13,428 nt of DNA from SXRF01 sp039808985 (GCA_039808985.1 JBDHUC010000041.1:1-13428), one strand, 5' to 3'; counted from the first letter of the stretch, positions 5,004 through 11,274 are shown. Numbers and translations are program-made. The notes: generated from the sequence alone by a model not told the origin.

Positions 5004-6185
5004 ATGTCCAGTTTTGCCAACCGCAGCAATTATGTTTTTACCAGCGAATCTGTAGCAGAGGGGCATCCTGACAAGGTATGCGACCAGATCTCCGATGCAG
5101 TTGTTGATGCGATGCTGGCGATAAACCCAGAGGCGCGTGTTGCCTGCGAAACCATGGCTACCACCAATACTATCATAATCGCAGGGGAAACACGCGGAGC
5201 TGACCTTACCAAGGCGCAGATCGAAAAGCTTGCGCGCGACAAAGTACGCGAGATCGGATATTTGCAGGAAGGGTTCCATGCCGATAACCTTGATGTTTAT
5301 GTACATCTGCATGCGCAGTCGGCGGACATTGCGATGGGTGTGGATAGCGGCGCTGATAAAGATGAAGGCGCTGGCGACCAGGGGATAATGTTCGGCTTTG
5401 CCTGCAACGAAACCGATACGCTGATGCCTGCTCCTTTGCATTTGTCACACCGTATACTCCAGAACCTTGCTGATGCGCGCCATAGCGGCAAGGAAAAAGG
5501 ACTGGGGCCGGATGCGAAAAGCCAGGTGTCGCTGCTTTATGAAAAAGGCAAGCCGGTTAAAGCTACTTCCATTGTGGTTTCTACCCAGCATGTTGAAGGG
5601 CTATCGCAAAAAGATGTGCGCGAAATCGTGCGTCCGCATGTGCTTTCCGCGCTGCCTAAAGGCTGGATGTGCGATGAGGCGGAGTTTTATGTAAACCCCA
5701 CCGGGCAGTTCATAATTGGCGGGCCGGATGGCGATTGCGGCCTGACCGGGCGCAAGATAATCGTGGATACTTACGGCGGCGCAGCGCCGCATGGCGGTGG
5801 CGCTTTCTCGGGCAAGGACCCAACGAAGGTTGATCGCTCAGCGGCATATGTAGCGCGCTACCTTGCGAAAAATGTGGTGGCCTCAGGCGTTGCGGATCGC
5901 TGCACCATCCAGATTTCCTATGCTATCGGAGTTTCCAAGCCACTATCGTTTTATGTAAGCACTGCCGGAACAGGGAAGGTTGATGACGGCAAGCTTGAGC
6001 GCGTGTTGCAGGAGCTGGTTGACCTGTCGCCACGCGGAATCCGCACTCATCTCAAACTCAACCGTCCAATTTATGCGCGCACCGCGGCTTATGGGCATTT
6101 TGGCCGAAGCCCTGACAAGGACGGTGGATTTTCATGGGAAAAAACCGACCTGGTGGAGCAGCTCAAGAGCGAGTTTAAGCTCTAA
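5004..6185 (+). CDS. metK: S-adenosylmethionine synthase
   Basis: MetK makes S-adenosylmethionine from methionine and ATP in the cytoplasm. Family motifs are all present: SVAEGHPDKVCDQISDAVVDA (about residues 16-36, in parts), GAGDQG at 122-127, and the P-loop-like GGGAFSGKDPTKVDRSAAY in the second half. The 393-residue length is normal (about 380-400). ATG 5004 is preferred because AGGGAG (4993-4998) sits 5 nt upstream; the in-frame GTG at 4998 overlaps this site. Expression is likely controlled by the SAM-II riboswitch in the leader. In many alphaproteobacteria trmB follows metK directly; here two TA modules separate them, and the vapB promoter begins 2 nt after the metK stop. Confidence 0.97.
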   Translation: MSSFANRSNYVFTSESVAEGHPDKVCDQISDAVVDAMLAINPEARVACETMATTNTIIIAGETRGADLTKAQIEKLARDKVREIGYLQEGFHADNLDVYVHLHAQSADIAMGVDSGADKDEGAGDQGIMFGFACNETDTLMPAPLHLSHRILQNLADARHSGKEKGLGPDAKSQVSLLYEKGKPVKATSIVVSTQHVEGLSQKDVREIVRPHVLSALPKGWMCDEAEFYVNPTGQFIIGGPDGDCGLTGRKIIVDTYGGAAPHGGGAFSGKDPTKVDRSAAYVARYLAKNVVASGVADRCTIQISYAIGVSKPLSFYVSTAGTGKVDDGKLERVLQELVDLSPRGIRTHLKLNRPIYARTAAYGHFGRSPDKDGGFSWEKTDLVEQLKSEFKL

Positions 6186-6186
6186 A

Positions 6187-6244
6187 TTGACAGGGTTTGT
6201 GAATCAGTCTATACTAAACTAGTTAACTGGTTAGGTGGGGTGCT
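6187..6244 (+). promoter_or_regulatory. strong promoter, operator and RBS of the phd/vapC module
   Basis: The -35 TTGACA (6187-6192) and -10 TATACT (6210-6215) are 17 bp apart, close to the sigma-70 consensus. A near-perfect palindrome, ACTAGTTAACTGGT (6218-6231), covers the predicted start site and fits an antitoxin operator. AGGTGGGG just before ATG 6245 is the ribosome-binding site. The promoter starts 2 nt after the metK stop, with no terminator between. Confidence 0.8.
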
Positions 6245-6487
6245 ATGGAAACGGTCGGAGTGTTTGAAGCCAAAACGAATTTATCAGGGCTTTTGGAGCG
6301 TGTTGCATCCGGCGAAAGCATTACCATATCCAAACGCGGTGTCCCTGTTGCGGTTCTTTCTCCTGCTCCTGCGGATTCGTTAGCGAAACGCAGGGCTGCA
6401 ATAGAGGATATGAAAAAAGTCAGGAAAGACAGGGGAATGAGCGATGAGGAAATAGTAAGCTTAATTCGTGAAGGGCGTAAATATTGA
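6245..6487 (+). CDS. Phd/YefM-fold antitoxin of a VapC-type module
   Basis: This 80-residue protein shows the Phd/YefM antitoxin pattern: METVGVFEAKTNLSGLLERV (1-20), then GESITISKRGVPVAVLSP (about 23-40), forming the dimerising DNA-binding domain. A charged C-terminal tail (about 45-80) would thread onto the toxin. Its stop overlaps the TTG start of a PIN-domain toxin (TTGA), the usual antitoxin-first arrangement with coupled translation. A strong promoter and palindromic operator lie just upstream, so autorepression is expected. The antitoxin fold is Phd-like although the partner is VapC-like, a common combination. Confidence 0.88.
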   Translation: METVGVFEAKTNLSGLLERVASGESITISKRGVPVAVLSPAPADSLAKRRAAIEDMKKVRKDRGMSDEEIVSLIREGRKY

Positions 6488-6900
6488 AACAGATTATTAT
6501 TGATGCCTCTGTTGCGCTTACTTTTTACCTTAAAGATGAAGATGATGAAAAAGCCACCGCACTATTGCAATCGCTTGATGAGTATAAAATTATAGTGCCG
6601 CAGCATTGGTGGGCTGAAGTGTCTAACGGTTTGTTGATGGCAGAAAGAAGAAAAAGAATCAGCAGCAGTGAATGTATAGAGGCGATGACTAAAATCATGG
6701 CTTTTGAACCAGAAATTATAGTTGCTTCGCCAGTAGATTTCGCAGAAGAAATAATCCCGCTTGCCCAGAAATATAAGCTGACTTCTTATGATACCTCCTA
6801 TCTATATCTGGCGCTTAGAAAAAAAGCGATTTTAGCAACTCTTGATAAAGAATTAAAAAAGGCGGCTGTAAAAGCTGGTGTAACGGTTTTTGCTGCCTGA
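6484..6900 (+). CDS. vapC: PIN-domain (VapC-family) toxin ribonuclease
   Basis: This 138-residue PIN-domain protein is of normal VapC length. The acidic metal-binding residues are visible: D7 (IIIDASVAL), E45 (HWWAEVSNGLL), D103 (SYDTSYLYLAL) and D121 (ATLDKEL). VapC toxins are Mg-dependent endoribonucleases, often cutting initiator tRNA or rRNA; the target here is unknown. The start is TTG 6484-6486, overlapping the antitoxin stop by 4 nt. The gene looks intact. It converges on the yoeB toxin gene with a gap of 27 nt and no obvious terminator, so transcripts of the two toxins may overlap. Confidence 0.9.
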   Translation: MKQIIIDASVALTFYLKDEDDEKATALLQSLDEYKIIVPQHWWAEVSNGLLMAERRKRISSSECIEAMTKIMAFEPEIIVASPVDFAEEIIPLAQKYKLTSYDTSYLYLALRKKAILATLDKELKKAAVKAGVTVFAA

Positions 6901-6927
6901 AGAAAAATGGAGAAAAAGCAGGGATAA

Positions 6928-7194
6928 TCACTCGTAATGCGTCCACATACGCAGGATTTTTACGATTTTTTCTTCTTCATATACCTGATAAACCAGGCGG
7001 TGCTGAATATTGATGCGGCGTGAATATGCGCCTTGAAGGTCACCGATTAATTTTTCATAGGGTGGGTGAGAAGCAAAAGGATCTTGCAGGATCAATTCTA
7101 TTAATTGTTCGGCTTTTTTGTTAAGGCCTGATCGCGAAAGTTTTTTAGAGTCTTTCTGAGCTTGTTTCTCAACCTTAAGCCGGTATTTTACCAT
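6928..7194 (-). CDS. yoeB: YoeB/Txe-family mRNA interferase toxin
   Basis: This 88-residue protein matches YoeB/Txe toxins, RelE-fold ribonucleases that cut mRNA on the ribosome. Residues corresponding to the known active site are seen: E47 (PPYEKLIGDL), R66 (INIQHRLVYQV) and the C-terminal H86-Y87 (MWTHYE). Length is normal (84-90). Its ATG lies inside the end of the antitoxin gene (7-nt overlap), indicating coupled translation. It appears intact. It faces vapC tail to tail. Confidence 0.92.
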   Translation of the reverse strand: MVKYRLKVEKQAQKDSKKLSRSGLNKKAEQLIELILQDPFASHPPYEKLIGDLQGAYSRRINIQHRLVYQVYEEEKIVKILRMWTHYE

Positions 7195-7430
7195 TCTATT
7201 TTATCGTCACATTCTTCAATAGGAGTTTTCATACCCTCTATTATCGAATCCTTCATCCCTGGAATTGATGAAAGGTAAATGGTTTCCTGTATGCCGCGCC
7301 ATTCTTCCTCGGAAATCATTACTACATTCGCGCGTTTTCCGGTGATCAGCATCGGTTCCCCGTGTTTGGCTACCTGCTCCATAAGCCTGAAAATATTGGC
7401 TCTGGCTTCGCTTGCGGTTATGGTATACAT
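7188..7430 (-). CDS. yefM: YefM-family antitoxin
   Basis: This 80-residue Phd/YefM antitoxin starts MYTITASEARANIFRLMEQV and contains GEPMLITGKRANVVMISEEEW (about 25-45, in parts), the typical YefM DNA-binding domain. The remaining acidic tail (QETIYLSSIPGMKDSIIEGM, then KTPIEECDDKIEW) matches the toxin-binding region of YefM/Axe proteins. It precedes yoeB with overlap. Its promoter and TGTACA operator lie upstream and extend to the trmB start codon, so YefM may affect trmB as well. Confidence 0.93.
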   Translation of the reverse strand: MYTITASEARANIFRLMEQVAKHGEPMLITGKRANVVMISEEEWRGIQETIYLSSIPGMKDSIIEGMKTPIEECDDKIEW

Positions 7431-7474
7431 ACTCTACTCTTCGTCTTTAATTAATTGGCGTTGTTATAACCTTA

Positions 7475-7502
7475 ATTGTACATAAAAGCGTACGTTTGTC
7501 AA
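7475..7502 (-). promoter_or_regulatory. yefM promoter with TGTACA-type operator, abutting trmB
   Basis: On the minus strand, TTGACA (plus 7502-7497) and TACAAT (plus 7480-7475) are 16 bp apart. TGTACA (7477-7482) overlaps the -10, and CGTACG (7489-7494) lies in the spacer; hexamers with a TGTACA core are the known YefM operator words in E. coli. The promoter ends 1 bp before the trmB ATG at 7504. Confidence 0.75.
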
Positions 7503-7503
7503 T

Positions 7504-8166
7504 ATGCCCGATAAAAATAAGCCCCTCCGTTCTTTTGGCCGCCGCAAAGGACGCAATCTACGCCCGGCAAAGCAGGGATTATTTGATACGCTGCTGCCGG
7601 GACTGACCATTAGCCTTCCTGAATCCAGAAACCTGAAGCCTGAATCCCGGATCTGGCTGGAAATCGGCTTCGGCGGCGGCGAACATCTTGCGCATCTTGC
7701 TTCGCTGCATCCAGAAATACAGTTCATAGGCTGTGAGCCATATGTCAACGGCACCGCCGGTTTGCTTACGCACATCAACGAACACGGCCTAAAAAATATC
7801 CGCATTTATAATGACGATGCGCGTGACATCATAGCTGCGCTGCCTGATAATTCTCTGGAACGCGTTTATATTCTGTATCCCGACCCGTGGCCGAAAGCGC
7901 GGCATAATAAACGGCGGATAATTTCCAGCGAATTTCTCGATTCGCTGGCGCGGGTTATGAAGCAGGAAGCAGAACTCCGCCTTGCAACTGACAGCGCCGA
8001 TTATGCCACATGGATGCTGGAAAGATTATTAGCGCGTCCTGAACTGGCATGGAAGGCGAAAAATTGCAAAGACTGGCTGGAGCCATGGCCAGAGTGGATT
8101 TCCACGCGCTATGAGCAGAAGGCGCTGGCGGGCAGGCCGACATATCTAAATTTTCTTAAAATTTAG
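7504..8166 (+). CDS. trmB: tRNA (guanine-46-N7)-methyltransferase
   Basis: TrmB uses SAM to methylate G46 in the variable loop of tRNAs. Seen here are the SAM-binding motif WLEIGFGGGEHL (51-62), the acidic GCEPY end of strand 2 (76-80), DDARD (104-108), and the signature YILYPDPWPKARHNKRR (123-138, approximate). The C-terminal TRYEQKALAGRPTY corresponds to the substrate-side motif. At 220 residues it is near normal for alphaproteobacteria. The linker before motif I is encoded by tandem heptamers. No Shine-Dalgarno precedes ATG 7504, and the sequence there is occupied by the divergent yefM promoter, so trmB may be weakly or leaderlessly translated. The gene ends inside a perfect 13-bp hairpin. 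Confidence 0.94.
   Translation: MPDKNKPLRSFGRRKGRNLRPAKQGLFDTLLPGLTISLPESRNLKPESRIWLEIGFGGGEHLAHLASLHPEIQFIGCEPYVNGTAGLLTHINEHGLKNIRIYNDDARDIIAALPDNSLERVYILYPDPWPKARHNKRRIISSEFLDSLARVMKQEAELRLATDSADYATWMLERLLARPELAWKAKNCKDWLEPWPEWISTRYEQKALAGRPTYLNFLKI
7618..7652 (+). repeat. tandem heptanucleotides inside trmB (consensus CCTGAAT)
   Basis: Units of 7 bp start at 7618, 7625, 7632, 7639 and 7646: two exact CCTGAAT, CCTGAAG, CCAGAAA and a degenerate CCCGGAT. They encode PESRNLKPES at residues 39-48, just before the SAM-binding motif, in a linker of variable length in homologues. The sequence differs from the CCACTAA heptamers in ybeY, but the unit length and type of location are the same. Confidence 0.7.
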
Positions 8167-8170
8167 ATAT
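8142..8170. terminator. perfect 13-bp hairpin spanning the trmB stop codon
   Basis: ATATCTAAATTTT (8142-8154) and AAAATTTAGATAT (8158-8170) are exact inverted repeats with a 3-nt loop. The trmB stop TAG (8164-8166) lies in the right arm. The stem is AT-only apart from one G-C pair and lacks a classic GC stem with U-tract, so termination is uncertain. It could stabilise mRNA 3' ends or act in both directions between trmB and the convergent rluD. Confidence 0.5.
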
Positions 8171-8238
8171 TATAAAACTTGCGCTCAGGCGCCGCGCATG
8201 CTGCGGCCGTCAATCGGCCTAGTCGCTTCGCTCCGCGA

Positions 8239-9213
8239 TTACTGCAAATGCTGGAGTAACCGTACCATATCCTCCGGCAAGTCGCAGCTAAATTTCATTT
8301 CCTTACCCGTTGCGGGGTGGATGAGGCGCAGCTCTTTTGCGTGGAGTGCCTGCCGGTTAAAAGTCATTATTGCAGCGCGGGTTTCGTCGGGAAGATGCTT
8401 GTAGATATTGCGGTTTAAACGGCTGGCGCTGGTCTGTCCGTAAGCCTGGTCGCCAAGCAGCGGGCAGCCGATATGGGTGAAATGCACGCGGATCTGGTGG
8501 GTGCGCCCGGTTTCAAGGTTGCATTCCACAAGTGTAGCTATCCCCAGATCTTCAATAGATTTATAATGCGTGACTGCATGTTTGCCGCCGGATTTAACTA
8601 CCGCCATTTTCTGGCGGTTGCTGGGCGAGCGCCCGATATTTCCGGTTATTGTACCGTTTCTGGGGTTGGGTGTTCCCCACGCAATCGCGTTGTAGGTGCG
8701 CCCCAGCGTATGGTCGGACAGTTGCGCGGAGAGGTGGTTATGCGCCGCATCGTTTTTGGCCACAACCAGCAGGCCGCTAGTGTCTTTGTCGATGCGGTGG
8801 ACGATGCCGGGACGCGCAACGCCGCCGATGCCGGAAAGCGACTTTCCGCAATGGGCAAGCAGCGCATTCACCAGGGTTTTATCGCGGTTGCCCGGCGCGG
8901 GGTGGACGGTAAGCCCGGCTGGTTTGTTGATGACCAGCAGGTGTTTATCCTCATAGATTATGTCGAGATCCATTGCCTGCGCTGGCATGTGCGAAGGTTC
9001 GGCTTCGGGGATGGTTACGCTAAATTCCTGCCCCGGTCTGGTTTTGGCCGAGGCGCTGGAAACCGGCTTATTCCCACAGCTTACCATGCCCTGTTCCAGC
9101 AGCGACTGTATGCGCGCGCGCGAAAAATCCGGCATTTGAGCAGCGAGGAACTTATCCAGACGCAGCCCCGCATTCTCGCTGGAAACTAAAAAAATATGCT
9201 GTTTTTCTACCAT
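8239..9213 (-). CDS. rluD: 23S rRNA pseudouridine synthase, RluD/RluA family
   Basis: This 324-residue protein has an N-terminal S4 RNA-binding domain (about residues 16-70; LRLDKFLAAQMPDFSRARIQ) and a RluA-type catalytic domain. The catalytic aspartate is D142 in HRIDKDTSGLLVV; INKPAGLTVHPAPGN (95-109), GRTYNAI (176-182) and the ETGRTHQIRVH motif are also present. RluD forms pseudouridines 1911, 1915 and 1917 in helix 69 of 23S rRNA. The length and order of domains are normal for RluD (about 320-330). In many alphaproteobacteria rluD adjoins rpoH; here the neighbour is a cluster of unknown small genes. No clear Shine-Dalgarno is seen, and the promoter lies so close that the mRNA may be almost leaderless. 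It converges with trmB. Confidence 0.93.
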   Translation of the reverse strand: MVEKQHIFLVSSENAGLRLDKFLAAQMPDFSRARIQSLLEQGMVSCGNKPVSSASAKTRPGQEFSVTIPEAEPSHMPAQAMDLDIIYEDKHLLVINKPAGLTVHPAPGNRDKTLVNALLAHCGKSLSGIGGVARPGIVHRIDKDTSGLLVVAKNDAAHNHLSAQLSDHTLGRTYNAIAWGTPNPRNGTITGNIGRSPSNRQKMAVVKSGGKHAVTHYKSIEDLGIATLVECNLETGRTHQIRVHFTHIGCPLLGDQAYGQTSASRLNRNIYKHLPDETRAAIMTFNRQALHAKELRLIHPATGKEMKFSCDLPEDMVRLLQHLQ

Positions 9214-9220
9214 GTTAGCC

Positions 9221-9250
9221 AGTATAGCAATCTTTTGGTGCCCTTGTCAT
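9221..9250 (-). promoter_or_regulatory. rluD promoter, very close to the start codon
   Basis: On the minus strand, ATGACA (plus 9250-9245) and TATACT (plus 9226-9221) are 18 bp apart. Only 7 nt separate the -10 from the rluD ATG (9213-9211), which predicts a leader of a few bases or none. The -35 hexamer lies in the 20-bp element shared with the divergent gene at 9329. Confidence 0.5.
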
Positions 9251-9290
9251 AAAAACTTCATTTGCTCCTTACTATCTATTAATCTATATT
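9245..9290 (+). promoter_or_regulatory. shared upstream element and promoter of the 9329 gene
   Basis: TGTCATAAAAACTTCATTTG (9245-9264) recurs with one change at 10579-10598. Its end gives a weak -35 (TTGCTC, 9262-9267), followed after 17 bp by TATATT (9285-9290). AGGAG (9318-9322) is the ribosome-binding site of the 9329 gene. The conserved element may bind a common regulator and lies between divergent rluD and this operon. Confidence 0.5.
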
Positions 9291-9328
9291 TACGCTAAGG
9301 ATAAGTGTATCTTTTTTAGGAGTGGCAT

Positions 9329-9985
9329 ATGAACGATCATAATACTGGCAGTGTATACGGAAATGACCCGCGCACGGCTGAAGGTTATACTGCGAATATT
9401 GGCCCGGCTACTGCCCCTTTAAGCGTGGTTGGTTATGCGGTTGCTACCGCCAACCCGTATGAAACCAACAAAACTGAGTATGACAGGCTTCTTAAGGAAG
9501 TTAGTGATATGGAAAGGCGTTATCCGGATCTTAAGGGTCGGGTAAACCTGGTGAGTGTTGATCCAAATAATATGAGTGCAATAAAATCTGCTATTTCAGA
9601 TACTGAGCGCCTGGTCAGTGAAAAAGAAGGACAAAAATTACAAGAAGCAGTTGTTGGTGGCGCAGTAGCATTGACAGGGCTTGGGCTGGCTGCGGAAGCT
9701 GCGGCTGGTATGGGCGGGAAAAGCCCCATAGGTAATCCGCTGGGTAATATATTCGGTGCGGAAGCGGCTATACCGCATAATAGCATCGAAGAAGCGAGGC
9801 GCAATAATCCGGAAACTGAAAAACTGCTGGCATCGCTTACACCTGAACAGCGGCAAAGATACGGGGTTGAAGGTGGTCAGGATGTATCAAGGGCGGCTTT
9901 GTTTACAGGAGAGATTACACCTCTTTCATCTCCGGGTATGGGCAAACAGCAGGATAGGGGCTATAATATGAGCCTTGTTGGGTAA
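9329..9985 (+). CDS. unrecognised protein with a Gly/Ala-rich hydrophobic segment
   Basis: I do not recognise this 218-residue protein. It has no evident signal peptide. Residues 46-105 are charged and helical (NKTEYDRLLKEVSDMERRYP, then DTERLVSEKEGQKLQEA). A hydrophobic Gly/Ala-rich segment lies at about 107-128 (AVVGGAVALTGLGLAAEAAA), long enough for one membrane helix. The rest is polar, with TPEQRQRYG near 171-179. The end, KQQDRGYNMSLVG, shares QDRG with the tail of the protein at 10670. The start is well supported by AGGAG. It is the first gene of a probable two-gene operon (17 nt to the next). Gene-like codon use and a clear RBS argue that it is real. Confidence 0.75.
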   Translation: MNDHNTGSVYGNDPRTAEGYTANIGPATAPLSVVGYAVATANPYETNKTEYDRLLKEVSDMERRYPDLKGRVNLVSVDPNNMSAIKSAISDTERLVSEKEGQKLQEAVVGGAVALTGLGLAAEAAAGMGGKSPIGNPLGNIFGAEAAIPHNSIEEARRNNPETEKLLASLTPEQRQRYGVEGGQDVSRAALFTGEITPLSSPGMGKQQDRGYNMSLVG

Positions 9986-10002
9986 TTGAGGGCAGGTCTG
10001 TT

Positions 10003-10506
10003 ATGGACAGGGATAATAGCAAAGATTTTGAGAGGATACTAAAAGCCGGTTTAAGGGAGCCGCGTATCCAGATTTCTGAAGACCAGAGAAACTTCCTGAA
10101 AAACCAGAATGCTGATAACGCGCAGGTAATAGGCCTTATAAGGGCGATGCGTGCGGAAATTAAGGGTAAGCTGGCTAAGCATCCTGCCATGCAGGTGAAT
10201 TTTGACCCGAGCATCCTTAATGGCGACCTTGCAAGCATGAATGTGCAATCACTGCAATCGTTGCTTACTAATTTAATACAGGCGGATGTTGCGGTTAATG
10301 AGGCGAGTGCGGAAGGAAATAACGGCATTCTTTCAAGCTTTATTAAAGGGTGCAAAGACTGGTTGTCGGGCAAAAAAGATTGCCATAACCATAATGATGC
10401 CAAGGCTGCCGGGCAAATTCTCAAGCCGCTTTTTACCGGCGTTGTTCCCCCGGGATTTGTTATTACCCCTAACAAGAAAAAGCTTCCAAAAAGCATTGAA
10501 ATATAA
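10003..10506 (+). CDS. unrecognised soluble small protein
   Basis: I do not recognise this 167-residue protein. It is polar, without membrane segments or signal peptide. Residues 1-62 look helical and basic (DFERILKAGLREPRIQISED, then NFLKNQ and IRAMRAEIKGKLAKHP); 65-120 contain more helix; the tail is Lys/Pro-rich and hydrophobic in part (LFTGVVPPGFVITPNKKK). A short CHNH motif lies near 127-130 with another Cys at 117, too little to claim metal binding. It follows the 9329 gene by 17 nt with a purine-rich site before ATG, so the two are probably co-transcribed. As the only soluble member of the cluster it might be a partner or chaperone of the membrane-prone proteins; this is a guess. Confidence 0.72.
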   Translation: MDRDNSKDFERILKAGLREPRIQISEDQRNFLKNQNADNAQVIGLIRAMRAEIKGKLAKHPAMQVNFDPSILNGDLASMNVQSLQSLLTNLIQADVAVNEASAEGNNGILSSFIKGCKDWLSGKKDCHNHNDAKAAGQILKPLFTGVVPPGFVITPNKKKLPKSIEI

Positions 10507-10510
10507 AGCC

Positions 10511-10528
10511 TGGCAGCAATATCTGCCA
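10511..10528 (+). terminator. small hairpin after the 10003 gene
   Basis: TGGCAG (10511-10516) and CTGCCA (10523-10528) form a 6-bp stem with a 6-nt loop, 4 nt after the stop. No strong T-run follows, so it is at most a weak terminator. Confidence 0.3.
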
Positions 10529-10578
10529 ATGTTGCACTTTCATGACAATTTCCGGGGTTTGCAGGCATTTTCACCTTA

Positions 10579-10624
10579 TGTCATAAAAGCTTCATTTGTT
10601 TGTGCGGTTATTTAATATTAATAT
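10579..10624 (+). promoter_or_regulatory. second copy of the shared element, promoter of the 10670 gene
   Basis: TGTCATAAAAGCTTCATTTG (10579-10598) matches 19 of 20 positions of the element at 9245. TTGTTT (10596-10601) and TAATAT (10619-10624), 17 bp apart, form a plausible promoter placed relative to the element just as in the first copy. A TAAGG-type ribosome-binding site precedes ATG 10670. Confidence 0.5.
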
Positions 10625-10669
10625 GAAATCATGGTACAACCAGATTTTATAAGGAATTAAGGTTAGTTT

Positions 10670-11140
10670 ATGGCATCAGAACATCCAGCACTTAAAAGTT
10701 TCAGCCCAACATGGGAAGGAATCAAGCATGTGGCAGGAAAAGCCCTGAAATGGGCGGCATGGGGCGCGGCCATTGCTGCTGTATTTATTGCTGCCCCAGC
10801 GCTTGGCATCGGTGCGCTTTCAAAGGCTGCAACATGGGTTGTTTCTAAGCTTGGTGGAGGCGCTGTCGGGGCAACTGTCACGGAAGTGATGACCTGGGGG
10901 CTTGCAAAGGGGGCAGTGGCAGGCGCGGTTCTTGGTGGGCTTGCGGGTGTTGGTGGTGTCGCCAAAGCCATTGAGGAGCGCAAGGAAGACCATATCGCCG
11001 ATTATGAACGGGCTGTAGTTCACGAAGAAAGAAGCGAGCTGATTAAAAGGCAGCGCGTTGCTTATAACGGGCAGGGCGGCAGCGTGTCACCTAACGTTTC
11101 TTTCGGGCAGGGGCAGGACAGGGGTGTTGTGCGCAGTTAA
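10670..11140 (+). CDS. unrecognised small membrane protein, glycine-zipper-like
   Basis: I do not recognise this 156-residue protein. A short polar N-terminus with Trp is followed by two hydrophobic Gly/Ala-rich segments, about 29-50 (AAWGAAIAAVFIAAPALGIG) and 62-100 (GGGAVGATVTEVMTWGLAKG, then AVAGAVLGGLAGVGGVAKAI). The second has GxxxG spacing like a glycine zipper, suited to helix packing in membranes. A charged helix (IEERKEDHIADYERAVVHEE) and a polar Gly/Ser/Gln tail ending QDRGVVRS follow. There is no cleavable signal peptide. It is flanked by non-coding stretches on both sides, so it is probably a single-gene unit. Layout resembles the protein at 11275. Confidence 0.75.
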   Translation: MASEHPALKSFSPTWEGIKHVAGKALKWAAWGAAIAAVFIAAPALGIGALSKAATWVVSKLGGGAVGATVTEVMTWGLAKGAVAGAVLGGLAGVGGVAKAIEERKEDHIADYERAVVHEERSELIKRQRVAYNGQGGSVSPNVSFGQGQDRGVVRS

Positions 11141-11163
11141 TCCTTGTAATATAAGGTGATACT

Positions 11164-11199
11164 GGTGTCGCAAGCGGTGTCATAAACGATGTCACAAAA
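11164..11199. repeat. three 12-bp iterons upstream of the 11275 gene
   Basis: Contiguous units GGTGTCGCAAGC, GGTGTCATAAAC and GATGTCACAAAA occupy 11164-11175, 11176-11187 and 11188-11199. The core TGTCAyAAA matches the start of the element before the genes at 9329 and 10670. Tandem spacing near one helical turn suggests binding sites for a protein. Confidence 0.6.
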
Positions 11200-11206
11200 C
11201 CGTAAC

Positions 11207-11234
11207 TTGTTGTATCGGGATTTTGTGGCATAGT
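11207..11234 (+). promoter_or_regulatory. possible promoter of the 11275 operon
   Basis: TTGTTG (11207-11212) and CATAGT (11229-11234) are 16 bp apart, each a partial match to consensus. They lie just downstream of the iterons and 40 nt before ATG 11275. Confidence 0.35.
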
Positions 11235-11274
11235 GAACGGATAAATGGGTATAAATGGAGTAAATGAGGTTTTT

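Noticed and set aside
8201..8238. hairpin GGCCG/CGGCC (8205-8219) as an rluD terminator
   Set aside because: The stem is 5 bp with no T-run on the minus strand, and the sequence resembles a repeat remnant.
8473..9189. 238-residue plus-strand frame
   Set aside because: It is a shadow of rluD on the other strand; rluD has all its family motifs.
9915..10574. 219-residue minus-strand frame
   Set aside because: It is the shadow of the 10003 gene, which has a better start, spacing and operon context; with unknown genes this choice is less certain than elsewhere.
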